Assembly (NCBI GenBank): GCA_017405465.1
Contig: JAFRAJ010000049.1
Coordinates: 62,001-126,000 of the forward strand
From: Oscillospiraceae bacterium
GTDB taxonomy: Bacteria; Bacillota; Clostridia; Oscillospirales; Ruminococcaceae
Length of the DNA stretch: 64,000 nt
Direction of reading: 5' to 3'
The translations under genes were made by a program, and so were the position numbers. The first letter of the stretch is position 1. Each line of letters starts with the position of its first letter. The notes under the pieces are model-generated. The model did no database searches and was not told where the DNA came from. It saw only the letters and a program-made list of their open reading frames with translations. This document shows, one piece after another, positions 16,964 through 25,994 of the stretch.

Positions 16964-18205
16964 TTATACGAGGTAAGGGCTCTCCGCAGTGTCCATAGGA
17001 TCAGGTAAATCATCCCAGTCACCGCAAACAGAAACGAGATCATAACCTGGTGCACCTTTTCCTCTGCTGAATCCGCGTCCGTAATCTCTCATTCTTCTGG
17101 TATTTATGACCAGGACCATATCTCCTCCGCCCTGCAGGGGATCTATCCTGTTTCTTGTAGCCTCCCTCATGCACATCATGTAGAGATGAGGGTTGAATCT
17201 GATGTACTGTGCAGGCTCCTCGAAAAAGATGTTTGACCAGCGGCGGATCCTGTCCTCCGCGTCGAATCTGGCTTCCGGAGCAGCATCATCCGGAACCGGT
17301 TTCATAGATCTCAGAGAATTGCGCATATACATCTCTGTATAGAAACAGTGTGTGATGTTGACGTAAGGAGAATAATGCCAGGTTATCTTCTGGCCTACCA
17401 GTTCATCCGTAAACGCATGCCGTCTGAACGGAAGTTCTTTATCCTTTCTTCTGAGTGCTCCAAACAGGATTCGGTGACGAACCAGCTGTGTCCGTTTCGG
17501 CATCAGTTCAGCTAAGACTTCCGTAACAAGGTCCTGACCTTCATCCAGTATCAGTGTTACGCACTCCCCGTCTTTCATATATATGACCATCCAGACATCG
17601 TCATCACATCTGAAACAGTCACATGAATATTCTCTGTATGTCTTTCCTTTTTCAGCGATGATCATAGTATTGTCAGTCAGAAATCTGATCACGTATTCCT
17701 GAAGGCTGTCCATGACCAGCTCAAAGACTTTTCCGGCTATACCTTTATCAGACACAGCTACATAACGCCTTCTTCCGCTGTTTTCTTCCGGCAGATCCGG
17801 TGCAGGATCTGAACCCGCAAAAACATCCATCTGTCCGTCGCTGTCTGTTACGTCAACGACTGCAAGAGCAAGATCCTCCTCGGAAACATATGTTTCCCGT
17901 TTATCTGACAGTCTTACCTGCCCGGTCCTTCGTCCATCGGCATCGATACTTTCTGCAGGACAAACTGAAGAGACCATATCACCTTTGGTTATCTTTATCA
18001 CTTTCCCCGTAACATCGATAACTGCATCAAATTCATCTTCTTCTACAGAGTAATCTGCACTTTCCCGCACGGAGTATTTCACCGAATCAAGGAGAGACTG
18101 ATCTCTTACGACAGCAGTGACAGCATATCCCCTGTGATAGGCCTCTCTGGCGACACGTCTCCCCAGAGAATTGTCAGCACCGACAACAGCTATTCTCTTC
18201 TTCAT
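16964..18205 (-). CDS. Fusion of Rossmann segment and MoaF-like domain
   Basis: 413 residues. The first 70 read as a short NAD(P)-binding start (RIAVVGADNSLGRRVAREAYHRGY, VTAVVRD, FDAVIDVTG) of the NmrA/SDR type but lack the rest of such an enzyme. After an acidic linker the remainder resembles MoaF-like proteins: VFELVMDS...YVIRFLTDNTM, VTLILDEGQDLVTEVL, then a C-terminal lipocalin-like half with LVGQKITWHYSP, YIRFNPHLYMMCMREA, MVLVINTRRMRDYGRGFS. The neighbour at 18218 has the same two halves without the Rossmann part. Function is unknown; MoaF itself is linked to molybdoenzymes, but no Mo-cofactor gene is nearby. Confidence 0.65.
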   Translation of the reverse strand: MKKRIAVVGADNSLGRRVAREAYHRGYAVTAVVRDQSLLDSVKYSVRESADYSVEEDEFDAVIDVTGKVIKITKGDMVSSVCPAESIDADGRRTGQVRLSDKRETYVSEEDLALAVVDVTDSDGQMDVFAGSDPAPDLPEENSGRRRYVAVSDKGIAGKVFELVMDSLQEYVIRFLTDNTMIIAEKGKTYREYSCDCFRCDDDVWMVIYMKDGECVTLILDEGQDLVTEVLAELMPKRTQLVRHRILFGALRRKDKELPFRRHAFTDELVGQKITWHYSPYVNITHCFYTEMYMRNSLRSMKPVPDDAAPEARFDAEDRIRRWSNIFFEEPAQYIRFNPHLYMMCMREATRNRIDPLQGGGDMVLVINTRRMRDYGRGFSRGKGAPGYDLVSVCGDWDDLPDPMDTAESPYLV

Positions 18206-18217
18206 GCTTTCACCTCC

Positions 18218-19072
18218 TCAGACACGGTACGGGGTAGGTTCCGTTTCAAGCGGCACCTCTTCATCCGTAGGATCTCCGAACGCCATAAAGAATCCGTGAT
18301 CAAGTCTGTCTCCCTTTCTGGAGAATGTCCTTCCGAAATCACATCCTTTGTTGAAATTAGCAACGAACATCAGGTTGTTTCCGCCTCTGGTCTCATCGAC
18401 TCTGTTCATGTTGGCTTCAATACAGCTCAGCAGATACATCCCGTCTTTTATCTTGATATATGCAGAAGGTTCTTCGTATAGCAGCTGTCTTGGACGAAGT
18501 CCCAGTTCTATCTCTTTTTCCTCACGTTCTATCTCTTCAGGAGTTCTGGTATCGGTAAGGGGCCGTATACGCATATACCTTTCAGTTGTATACATCTGTG
18601 TGTTGATGAATCCGGTAGAGTAGTACCAGTTTATCTTCTTCCCCACAAGATCCCTTGTGAATCCGTGACGCTTGTACGGGAGAGGTCTGTCCGGTACACG
18701 TATAGCTCCGAACCTGAAATCGACGACTGCAAGACGCGGTCTGAGCGGATAGTATCCCTGTCTTGATACTGCCATTGTTACAAGGCTTTGCTCCTCATCA
18801 AGCACCAGAGTCACGCAGACCAGAGGATCACATTCCGATAAGATGGAAGCCACAAAAAAAGTCTTCTCATCCGGTTTAAGACAGCCGTACTTCTCATATC
18901 TGACAGGTCCTCCCGGGCTTCTCCATTCAACTATATCGCCCGTCACGAATCTGAGTTCGTACTCATCTCCGTCATCCATCGCCAGGTGAAAAACACGTCC
19001 CGATAGAGAATCGTCTGTAGATCTGACATATTTTTCTCCTGTCTTCAGGAACTCTTCTCTGTTTATCTCCAA
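18218..19072 (-). CDS. MoaF-like protein
   Basis: 284-residue two-domain MoaF-like protein. N-terminal half: GRVFHLAMDDGDEYELRFVTG, YEKYGC, CVTLVLDEEQSLVTM. C-terminal half: DLVGKKINWYYSTGFINTQMYTTERYMR, AYIKIKDGMYLLSCIEANMNR, NNLMFVANFNKGCDFGRTFSR. It is a paralogue of the C-terminal part of the downstream gene, 12 bases away, so the pair probably arose by tandem duplication. Start is a TTG at 19072 with an AAGGAGAG ribosome site. Neither the ligand nor the role is known; the fold is lipocalin-like and suggests binding of a small hydrophobic molecule. Confidence 0.65.
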   Translation of the reverse strand: MEINREEFLKTGEKYVRSTDDSLSGRVFHLAMDDGDEYELRFVTGDIVEWRSPGGPVRYEKYGCLKPDEKTFFVASILSECDPLVCVTLVLDEEQSLVTMAVSRQGYYPLRPRLAVVDFRFGAIRVPDRPLPYKRHGFTRDLVGKKINWYYSTGFINTQMYTTERYMRIRPLTDTRTPEEIEREEKEIELGLRPRQLLYEEPSAYIKIKDGMYLLSCIEANMNRVDETRGGNNLMFVANFNKGCDFGRTFSRKGDRLDHGFFMAFGDPTDEEVPLETEPTPYRV

Positions 19073-19122
19073 TTCGGTATTCTCTCCTTTCTGACTGACA
19101 ACAGTATTTCCTCTCTTGCAGC

Positions 19123-19164
19123 AAAACTAAAAGCCGAAGGCATCCCTGAATGAGATGCCTCCGG
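19123..19164 (-). terminator. terminator of the S9 peptidase gene
   Basis: Minus-strand hairpin with arms at fwd 19154-19164 and 19134-19144 (one mismatch in 11) followed by CTTTTAGTTTT. It lies 12 bases after the S9 peptidase stop. Confidence 0.75.
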
Positions 19165-19176
19165 TATATAAATAGA

Positions 19177-21174
19177 TTATTTAGCGTGTTTCTCGAACCA
19201 ACCGGTTATCTCGTTGAGTCTTCTGATCCTGTGCTCCGGCATACCGCTTCTGGACAGTTCATGGTTCTCCCCATGGAAAACACACATTCTCGTCTCAACG
19301 CCTCTGGTCTTAAGAGCAGTGAAGAACTGAATTCCCTGCTCGAAGGGGCATCTGTAGTCCTGATCGGAATGGATGAACAGTGTAGGCGTCTTGACATCGT
19401 CCGCATATTTGAGCGGAGAATGCCACCAGATCTTCTCGAGGTCTGTCTTGTGGTAGATGTCAGCGCACTGCTGGTCTCTGGTGAACATCGGGCCGATATC
19501 GGAAACTCCTTCAAATGATACCCAGTTGCTGATACTGCGCTGAGTTGCTGCACAGCAGTATCTATCGGTATGGCCGACGATCCAGTTGGTCATGTAACCG
19601 CCGTAGCTTCCTCCGGTAACACAGACTCTGCTGGCATCGATCTGAGGATATCTCTTAAGGACTTCATCAGTGAAATCCATGATGTTGTTGTAGTCGCAGG
19701 TGCCGTATTTGCCCCTGATATCAGCGAATTCATCTCCTCTTCCGTCAGAGCCGATGGGGTTGCAGAAGAACACGAAGTAGCCGAGGCCTGCCCAGTACTG
19801 CATCTCATGGAAGAACAATTCACCGTAGACGGTCTTGGGGCCGCCGTGGATATCAAGAACTGCAGGGTATTTCTTTTCAGGATCGTAATCGATGGGTTTG
19901 AGCACCCAGCCGTCTATGTCATACCCTTCGCTCATGAATGTGAACTTCTCAGGCAGCGCGACATAGGTGTCTTCGAGAACTTCGGTATTGAAGCTGCTGA
20001 TCTGCTCTGCTTCTCCGCCGTTAAGATCCGATGCATACAGTTCCTGGAGCTTTCCTGCGAAGAGCCTGACTGAAAGGACCTTTCCTGTCTCTTCCACCAG
20101 GTCATAGTCATCCACAGAACCTTCTATATCGATAACTGTCTTCTTCTCTCCGTCCGCCGTCAGACAGCAGAGCACGCCTGCATTCCTTCTGGTCTCAGTG
20201 AAGTAAATACCGTTTTTCCCATTCTTGAGAGTGCGGCCGTGGCCAAGGCGGCAGTCGCTTCCTGTGGAGTTGCCTACAGAGCATTCTGTCTTATAGAGCA
20301 GTTCTTCCTTTCCGGTATCCGGATCGAACCAATAGAAGTCGGAGTCCTGGTTCATTCCATGGCTCTTGCCATCAGACATGAGGAGCACGAGTCTGCCGTC
20401 AAGTTTGGCACCGGCGCTGACAGAATACACCTTGTCATCTCTGAGCACAGTGACTTTGCCGTCTTCCTTGCTGTATGAGAAGATCGTGCTCGCAAGGTCA
20501 GACATTCTGCTTCCCTTGCTGCCCCAGAATATGATGCGGTCTTCCAGGAGCTCATATCCGCTGACACTGTATTCAGGATCGTTGATCCTCTCACAGGTGT
20601 TCTTTTCTTCATCATAGAGGAAAAGTGCTCCGCGGTTGCCGTTTATGAATCCGGCGCCGTTGAACCAGAAAGGAACCTCGTCGACAACTTCATAGTCGGT
20701 GTCGTTCTTGATCCTCTCGTCTTCCTTTTTCCTGTCCTCTTCGCTGAGCTTGTAATAATCGGGACACTCCTTATTGATGCTGCCGTTTACAACATACACC
20801 TTATCGTACCAGAGTTTCATTCCGCTGGCTCTGAACGGGAGCTCCCCCGTTTTTTCGGCTTCACCGCCGTCAAGGCGCAGAGTGTACAGAGGCGTGAAAG
20901 CCTCACGTCCTTCAGCTCTCTTCTTGTCTTCATCTTCCCTTGAGGTGAAGACGAACAGTTCATTGTCATTCTTCCAGGCGAAAGAACCTTCCTTGCCTCC
21001 GGCAGTGAGCCTTCTGAGCTCCCCGTCACGATACATCCACAGATCGGAGGTATAACCTTTTCCGTCCTTCTGTGCTTTTCTGACGACAAAGACCGCTGTC
21101 TTTCCATCAGGCGAATAACTGAGTCCGCTTAAGAATTTGTACTTCTTAAAATCGTCTACTGCTACTGGTTTCAT
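19177..21174 (-). CDS. S9-family prolyl oligopeptidase/acylaminoacyl peptidase
   Basis: 665-residue cytoplasmic serine peptidase. The N-terminal 400 residues form a beta-propeller (repeats such as GLSYSPDGKTAVFVV). The C-terminal alpha/beta-hydrolase domain has the nucleophile in VTGGSYGGYMTNW, the acid in IHSDQDYRCPFEQG and the His in FHGENHELSRSG, so the triad is intact. WVLKPIDYDPEKKYPAVLDIHGGP is the typical domain entry. It probably trims short peptides. Followed on the same strand, with a short gap, by the acyltransferase-fold gene upstream. Confidence 0.93.
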   Translation of the reverse strand: MKPVAVDDFKKYKFLSGLSYSPDGKTAVFVVRKAQKDGKGYTSDLWMYRDGELRRLTAGGKEGSFAWKNDNELFVFTSREDEDKKRAEGREAFTPLYTLRLDGGEAEKTGELPFRASGMKLWYDKVYVVNGSINKECPDYYKLSEEDRKKEDERIKNDTDYEVVDEVPFWFNGAGFINGNRGALFLYDEEKNTCERINDPEYSVSGYELLEDRIIFWGSKGSRMSDLASTIFSYSKEDGKVTVLRDDKVYSVSAGAKLDGRLVLLMSDGKSHGMNQDSDFYWFDPDTGKEELLYKTECSVGNSTGSDCRLGHGRTLKNGKNGIYFTETRRNAGVLCCLTADGEKKTVIDIEGSVDDYDLVEETGKVLSVRLFAGKLQELYASDLNGGEAEQISSFNTEVLEDTYVALPEKFTFMSEGYDIDGWVLKPIDYDPEKKYPAVLDIHGGPKTVYGELFFHEMQYWAGLGYFVFFCNPIGSDGRGDEFADIRGKYGTCDYNNIMDFTDEVLKRYPQIDASRVCVTGGSYGGYMTNWIVGHTDRYCCAATQRSISNWVSFEGVSDIGPMFTRDQQCADIYHKTDLEKIWWHSPLKYADDVKTPTLFIHSDQDYRCPFEQGIQFFTALKTRGVETRMCVFHGENHELSRSGMPEHRIRRLNEITGWFEKHAK

Positions 21175-21192
21175 TTTTATATTCCTTTCTTT

Positions 21193-22038
21193 TCAGAATT
21201 CGTAATCACCGAGCTCCTTAAGAGGACGTTTGAGCTCTTGCGGATGCCGCATCAGCCATTTGAAGTATTTCAGACTGCGCACGAAATAGAATCCGTCAGC
21301 GATCCTCTCATCCAGGATCACTGCCATAGGCAGGTATGTCCTCTCCCTGCCTTCCTCGTCATTGCGTTTGAACATGGTACCGATTATGACGAAGAAAGAA
21401 TTTGTTCCGTAGTTGTTCAGATGATGATATGAGGCTCCTGCTCCGATACTTCCGAGATTGGTAAGAAATACGGAAGCATAGTTGGAATCCCCGTCAGTCA
21501 GGAATTTGGGCATGATTCCGTGATATTCGAGCCTGTAGACTATCCAGAAGAATATCTCAAGGAACCACCTCGGGAATTTCGCGACCTTGCCAATGAGATC
21601 ATCCAGGTCGTTCTTTCCTTCCTTCCTCATCTTTGTGACATCTCCGAGAATCTTCTTTGAGAAGTCATCTATCATCATGTCATCTTTTGCAGTCATAAAT
21701 ACGAGACTCTCCTCAGCTCCGTCCGCAAACTGACGTTTTGCTGTGAATGAAAGAGATATCTCCTTCCTCTGCCAGAAATACCTTCCGGAGATAAATCTGT
21801 TGAGTAGCGGCCGATGATAGACCGTTTTCGCTACAGCAGTGCACACTGCATGGAATATCTTGTAGTTGGTTCCGTTCGCGTCATTCTCATTTTTCATCCA
21901 TTCGAGAAGATCCGTAACGTCGATCTCCTCCTGTTCAAGAACTTCTGCATCAGTTCTGTTCTTCATGACATACGGAAACATTGCATGAAGACCGTCTACA
22001 TCTACTCTTACAGCGTCTCTTCTCTCTCTTCTGGCCAT
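21193..22038 (-). CDS. Chloramphenicol acetyltransferase/E2-fold protein, function unknown
   Basis: 281 residues with the fold of 2-oxoacid dehydrogenase E2 catalytic domains: an N-terminal KIFHAVCTAVAKTVYHRPLLNRFISGRYFWQRKEISLSFTAK-like block (read in parts) and a C-terminal VILDERIADGFYFVRSL block. The active-site DHRxxDG of E2 and CAT enzymes reads DERIADG, so the catalytic His is replaced by Glu. There is no lipoyl domain. It may be a non-acetylating paralogue or use a different chemistry. Lies between an M24 and an S9 peptidase gene, all on the minus strand with gaps under 20 bases. Confidence 0.7.
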   Translation of the reverse strand: MARRERRDAVRVDVDGLHAMFPYVMKNRTDAEVLEQEEIDVTDLLEWMKNENDANGTNYKIFHAVCTAVAKTVYHRPLLNRFISGRYFWQRKEISLSFTAKRQFADGAEESLVFMTAKDDMMIDDFSKKILGDVTKMRKEGKNDLDDLIGKVAKFPRWFLEIFFWIVYRLEYHGIMPKFLTDGDSNYASVFLTNLGSIGAGASYHHLNNYGTNSFFVIIGTMFKRNDEEGRERTYLPMAVILDERIADGFYFVRSLKYFKWLMRHPQELKRPLKELGDYEF

Positions 22039-22054
22039 TTATACTTTCCACTCC

Positions 22055-23122
22055 TTATATTATCTGCAGTTCTCTGCTGTCATTATTCAGGCACTCACAG
22101 CCGTCTTCTGTCACGATGACCAGATCTTCTATCCTGACTCCGAACTTTCCGGGGAGATAGATACCCGGTTCGATCGAGAAGCACATTCCGGGTTTGACCG
22201 TATTCGTATTCACAGGGCTGACATCCTGCGGTTCATGTACTGTCATTCCGATCCCGTGGCCAAGTCTGTGTGTAAAGTATTCACCATATCCCGCATCAGA
22301 TATTAAATTCCGGGCTACAGCGTCTATATCACAGAACCGGACACCTGGTCTGATCACTGTTTTCGCTGTCTCATTCGCCATTCTCACGGTCTCATATACT
22401 TTTCTCTGTTCTTCCGTTACAGCACCAAAGAATTTGGTACGGGTCATATCTGAGCAGTAGCCTTCATATATACCACCCATGTCTATCAGGACACAGTCGC
22501 CCTTTTTCAGCTTAGTGTCTCCGGTCCCGTGATGCGGATCGGAAGCATTCTCTCCGAAAGCCACTATCGTCTCGAAGCTCAGTTCAGGAACACCTTGTTT
22601 TTCAAATCCTTCCTTAACGAATGCTGCCAATTCCTTTTCTGTCATCCCTTCCCTAACCTTAGAGAAGGCATATTCCAGAGCTTTGTCGTTCGTAACAGAA
22701 CTTTTTCTCATCCTGTCGCATTCTTCACTGTCCTTGATTATCCTTATGTCATCCACTGCTGCAGTAAGTGAGATCGCGATCTGCGGGTAAGTCTCAATGA
22801 TGGGAATGATATATTTTGCGGTAAGATCTCTTTCAGTTCCGAGTCTTTTCACTCCGCTGAGCTCTGAGCAGAGTACAGCCGGTGCATCATCATTGTCGGA
22901 ATGCCACAGCACTTCGACCTCGGGCTCATCAAACACAAAAAGCTTGTTGGCAAACAGGACATCCTTTCCATCAGCTCTTACCAGCAATAGCCACATCCGC
23001 TCTAACGGATAGACCTTTGCCCCGGTAAGGTAGAATATGGACATGGGGTTTGCTACGACCATCGCGTCCAGTTCTTCTGCTTTTATAGCATCACGAAGTT
23101 TTTCCAGTCTGCTGTTATACAT
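22055..23122 (-). CDS. M24-family Xaa-Pro peptidase
   Basis: Aminopeptidase P/prolidase-type dimetal peptidase of about 355 residues. The creatinase N-terminal domain covers about 1-120. The catalytic pita-bread domain shows all five metal ligands: DMGGIYEGYCSDMTRT (two Asp), HRLGHGIGMTVHE (His), SIEPGIYLPG (Glu) and GVRIEDLV (Glu). It removes residues before proline in peptides, which fits the S9 peptidase nearby. I use the ATG at 23122, which has GAGAGGAAG just upstream; an in-frame ATG at 23152 is less well placed. Confidence 0.92.
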   Translation of the reverse strand: MYNSRLEKLRDAIKAEELDAMVVANPMSIFYLTGAKVYPLERMWLLLVRADGKDVLFANKLFVFDEPEVEVLWHSDNDDAPAVLCSELSGVKRLGTERDLTAKYIIPIIETYPQIAISLTAAVDDIRIIKDSEECDRMRKSSVTNDKALEYAFSKVREGMTEKELAAFVKEGFEKQGVPELSFETIVAFGENASDPHHGTGDTKLKKGDCVLIDMGGIYEGYCSDMTRTKFFGAVTEEQRKVYETVRMANETAKTVIRPGVRFCDIDAVARNLISDAGYGEYFTHRLGHGIGMTVHEPQDVSPVNTNTVKPGMCFSIEPGIYLPGKFGVRIEDLVIVTEDGCECLNNDSRELQII

Positions 23123-23230
23123 CGCTCTTCCTCTCCGTTCTCCATATGACATAATTATGTGCGTTTCGCTATCTCGTAGTCAATGAAAAAATGCTTCTTC
23201 CTTTACTTCATCCCTCACTGATGAAGCATA

Positions 23231-23259
23231 TTGCAGGCTTCTGAATTCTGTATTAAGAT
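23231..23259 (+). promoter_or_regulatory. promoter of HD-domain gene
   Basis: TTGCAG (23231-23236), 17-base spacer, TAAGAT (23254-23259), about 50 bases before the ATG. Each hexamer has two mismatches. A GAAGCAT inverted repeat (23191-23197 / 23223-23229) lies immediately upstream. Confidence 0.5.
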
Positions 23260-23307
23260 ATCCACGAAAGAGCAGTAATCATTCAAACAACAATCACCCG
23301 GAGAATT

Positions 23308-23901
23308 ATGGCAATGACAACAGTTACACCAGCAGCCGCTTTTGAAATCATCAAGAAATACAACACTGAACCTTTCCATCTCAGACATGCAGTCACAGTT
23401 TCCAAGGTCATGAGATATATGGCTGAAACTCTCGGATACAGAGAAGACGCTGAATACTGGGAATCTGTTGGAATGCTTCATGACATAGACTTTGAGCAGT
23501 ATCCGGAGTGCCATCTTGACAACACCCCTGCCATACTGAAAACCGAAGGTATCTCAGAAGACGTCATACACGCTGTCTGCTCCCACGGATACGGGATCTG
23601 CAGCGATGTAGAGCCTGAACACGAAATGGAAAAAGTTTTGTTCGCAACTGATGAACTTACCGGTCTCATCTGGGCTGCAGCGAAGATGCGTCCTTCCAAG
23701 AGCTGCACAGACATGGAGCTCTCATCACTGAAGAAAAAATACAAAGACAAGAAATTCGCTGCCGGGTGCTCCAGAGAGATAATCGCAAAAGGAGCTGAGA
23801 TGCTGAACTGGCCTCTTGACGATCTGCTTCAGCGTACACTGGATGCCATGAAATCCACAGAAGAAGCCGTCAACAGTTTCTGTTCTTCTTTTGAAGACTG
23901 A
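23308..23901 (+). CDS. HD-domain hydrolase
   Basis: 197-residue metal-dependent phosphohydrolase. HLRHAVTVSKVM (His), MLHDIDFEQYPECH (His-Asp) and later CSHGYG and ATDELTGL match the HD/HDIG family that often acts on nucleotides. The lack of a partner domain leaves the substrate open. A CGGAG ribosome site precedes the ATG. It is a single-gene unit with its own promoter and a strong terminator. Confidence 0.85.
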   Translation: MAMTTVTPAAAFEIIKKYNTEPFHLRHAVTVSKVMRYMAETLGYREDAEYWESVGMLHDIDFEQYPECHLDNTPAILKTEGISEDVIHAVCSHGYGICSDVEPEHEMEKVLFATDELTGLIWAAAKMRPSKSCTDMELSSLKKKYKDKKFAAGCSREIIAKGAEMLNWPLDDLLQRTLDAMKSTEEAVNSFCSSFED

Positions 23902-23924
23902 CAATGCCTATCATATACAGATAC

Positions 23925-23966
23925 AGCCGGATCCTGAAAAAGATCCGGCTGTTATTGTTTTATTTT
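23925..23966 (+). terminator. terminator of HD-domain gene
   Basis: Perfect 9-base arms AGCCGGATC / GATCCGGCT (23925-23933 / 23942-23950) followed by GTTATTGTTTTATTTTTT. It overlaps the tail region just before the convergent MFS gene ends. Confidence 0.9.
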
Positions 23967-23977
23967 TTGCCTTCCTG

Positions 23978-25243
23978 TTATCCGGCAATGGTATCCGCTT
24001 TTCTAAGGAAGATAAATCCCAGAGCGAAGAAGATTACCATCGCTCCGACAGCGACCTGGATGCTTCCCGTAGTATCCTTCACGATACCGATCACGAGAGA
24101 TCCGAGGCATGCAGCGCCTTTAGAGAAAATATCATAAAGACCGAAATACTCACCCGAGTTCTCTGCCGGAATGATCCTGCTGAAGTAGCTTCTGGACAGT
24201 GCCTGGATCGATCCCTGGAACATTCCAACGCCGAATGCCATAATGCCGAACTGCCAGAGTGACTTGAGGAAGAAAGCATAAACACATACCGCGAAATAAC
24301 CGGCAATGCATACATATATGAGATTGACTGTCTTATGTTTCTTTGAAAGAGCTGAGAATACCAATGAGAAAGCGAATGCGACGACCTGAGTAGCAAGCAG
24401 GAACACAACCTGTCCCACTGTATTGAGCTCAAGGTCAGTTCCGATATTGATGCAGTTGTCGATGATCGTGTTGACCCCGTCAATATAGAAGAAGAAAGCC
24501 AGAAGGAAGAAACATATCTTCTTTTCGTCCTTAACGATCCTTACAAGAGTGCGTCCGAGCCTCGCAAATGCTTCTTTCACGGCTCCTTTTTCAGTCTCAA
24601 CATAATACTTCTGTTTATAGTTCTTGAGAAGAGGAAGTGTGACCAGGCACCACCAGACAGCAGTAGTGACAAGTCCGACGAGCCTGGCTGTATCGCGTGA
24701 AACAGTGAAACCGCCGAGCATACCTTCCCCTGCCATATAGAAGACCAGCGCGATCGTAAACGGCAGGCACGATCCTATATATCCCCAGGCAAATCCGTAT
24801 GAAGAAACTCTGTCAGACCGCTCCGGGGTAGTGACATCCGTCAGCATCGAGTCATAGAAAGTCAGTGAGCAGGAATATGCTACCTTGGCTATGATGAATA
24901 CCAGAAGAAACATCATCCAGTCTTTGACCAGTCCGAGCCAGATGCATCCGGCAAGCCCTATGGCAAGTGCCGTAGTGAATATCGGTTTCTTGAAGCCTTT
25001 GTTGTCAGTGATAGCTCCGCATGCTGGCCCTATTATTGCAACGATAACAGTTACTATGGCGGTCACGTATGCGAAGTTGGACGTTGCATGTTCATAAGCA
25101 TCAGGTCCTCCGAGTCTGGCAAGATCCTTGAACCAGATGGGGATAAGTGAACAAGCGATCATGGTGAACGCGGAGTTGCCTACGTCATAAAGGACCCATG
25201 CCCGCTCCAGACGTGTAAGTCTGTCATTACTGTTCTTAGCCAA
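23978..25243 (-). CDS. MFS transporter, UMF1/Atg22 family
   Basis: 421-residue, 12-helix major facilitator. The N-terminus (ERAWVLYDVGNSAFTMI) is the hallmark of the UMF1/Atg22-like family, whose members are often linked to amino-acid or peptide export. LSRSYFSRIIPAENSGEYFGLYDIFSKG in the second half is also family-typical. Start is TTG at 25243 with an AAGGAGAG site. It lies between the HD gene (convergent) and tcdA (same strand, 48 bases upstream). Confidence 0.85.
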   Translation of the reverse strand: MAKNSNDRLTRLERAWVLYDVGNSAFTMIACSLIPIWFKDLARLGGPDAYEHATSNFAYVTAIVTVIVAIIGPACGAITDNKGFKKPIFTTALAIGLAGCIWLGLVKDWMMFLLVFIIAKVAYSCSLTFYDSMLTDVTTPERSDRVSSYGFAWGYIGSCLPFTIALVFYMAGEGMLGGFTVSRDTARLVGLVTTAVWWCLVTLPLLKNYKQKYYVETEKGAVKEAFARLGRTLVRIVKDEKKICFFLLAFFFYIDGVNTIIDNCINIGTDLELNTVGQVVFLLATQVVAFAFSLVFSALSKKHKTVNLIYVCIAGYFAVCVYAFFLKSLWQFGIMAFGVGMFQGSIQALSRSYFSRIIPAENSGEYFGLYDIFSKGAACLGSLVIGIVKDTTGSIQVAVGAMVIFFALGFIFLRKADTIAG

Positions 25244-25291
25244 AACGAACTCTCCTTTACTTTTTCTGTTTGTACCTTAACTCAATTATAT

Positions 25292-25981
25292 TCAGATCCC
25301 CAGATAGTGTCTGACAGCATGACCTGCGATCAGATAGCCGGCTACTGGAGGAACAAATGATATACTGGCCGGAGTCCTGTCTCCTGTATGTATCGGAGCT
25401 TTTTCCGCGAAAAGCACATCGACCTTTTCAATACCTCTTGCTCTGAGCTCTCTTCTCATAACCCTGGCAAGAGGACATCCGCAGCCTGCTGTCTCTTCGA
25501 TATCTCCGATCTTAAAGCTTTCTGCGCTGATCCTGTTTCCCGTACCCATTGATGAGACGACATGCACATTATTCGCTTTGCACCATGATATTATGAGGAG
25601 TTTAGCAGTTACCTGATCCACTGCATCTATTACACAATCAGGTCTGAACTCATCCAGGATGCCGACTGATTCTGCATCAAGTTTTCTGTCGACTGCAGAG
25701 ACATGGCAGTCAGGATTTATGGATAAGACTCTTTTGGCTGCTACATCTGCCTTTCTGTTTCCAATCTCCTGCCTAGTCGCAAGAATCTGCCTGTTGAGAT
25801 TGGTCTCATCGAACTCATCGCAATCCATCAGAAGCAGGTTCCCTATTCCGCATCTTGCAAGAGCTTCCGCTGCAGCACCGCCGACTCCTCCGAGTCCTAT
25901 CACAGCAAACCTGGCTTCAGACAGTTTCTCTGTATTCTCTTTTCCGATCAGATTTTCCTGTCTGTTGAGCCAATCGCTCAT
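25292..25981 (-). CDS. tcdA: tRNA threonylcarbamoyladenosine dehydratase (TcdA)
   Basis: E1-like enzyme that cyclises t6A37 in tRNA to ct6A using ATP. GLGGVGGAAAEALARCGI (about 32) is the nucleotide-binding loop, DCDEFDETNLNRQ the ThiF/UBA motif, and AGCGCPLARVMRRELRARGI the TcdA/CsdL region. The length (about 229) is normal. I use the second of two adjacent ATGs (25981) because it sits five bases from the AAGGAG site. A 6S RNA candidate lies directly upstream; the same order (6S RNA then the tcdA homologue yrvM) is known in Bacillus subtilis. Confidence 0.92.
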   Translation of the reverse strand: MSDWLNRQENLIGKENTEKLSEARFAVIGLGGVGGAAAEALARCGIGNLLLMDCDEFDETNLNRQILATRQEIGNRKADVAAKRVLSINPDCHVSAVDRKLDAESVGILDEFRPDCVIDAVDQVTAKLLIISWCKANNVHVVSSMGTGNRISAESFKIGDIEETAGCGCPLARVMRRELRARGIEKVDVLFAEKAPIHTGDRTPASISFVPPVAGYLIAGHAVRHYLGI

Positions 25982-25994
25982 CATTTCTCCTTAC

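Noticed and set aside
23191-23229. Terminator-like inverted repeat ATGCTTC/GAAGCAT
   Set aside because: It lies in a divergent gap with no gene ending there and no T-run; at most a regulatory site.
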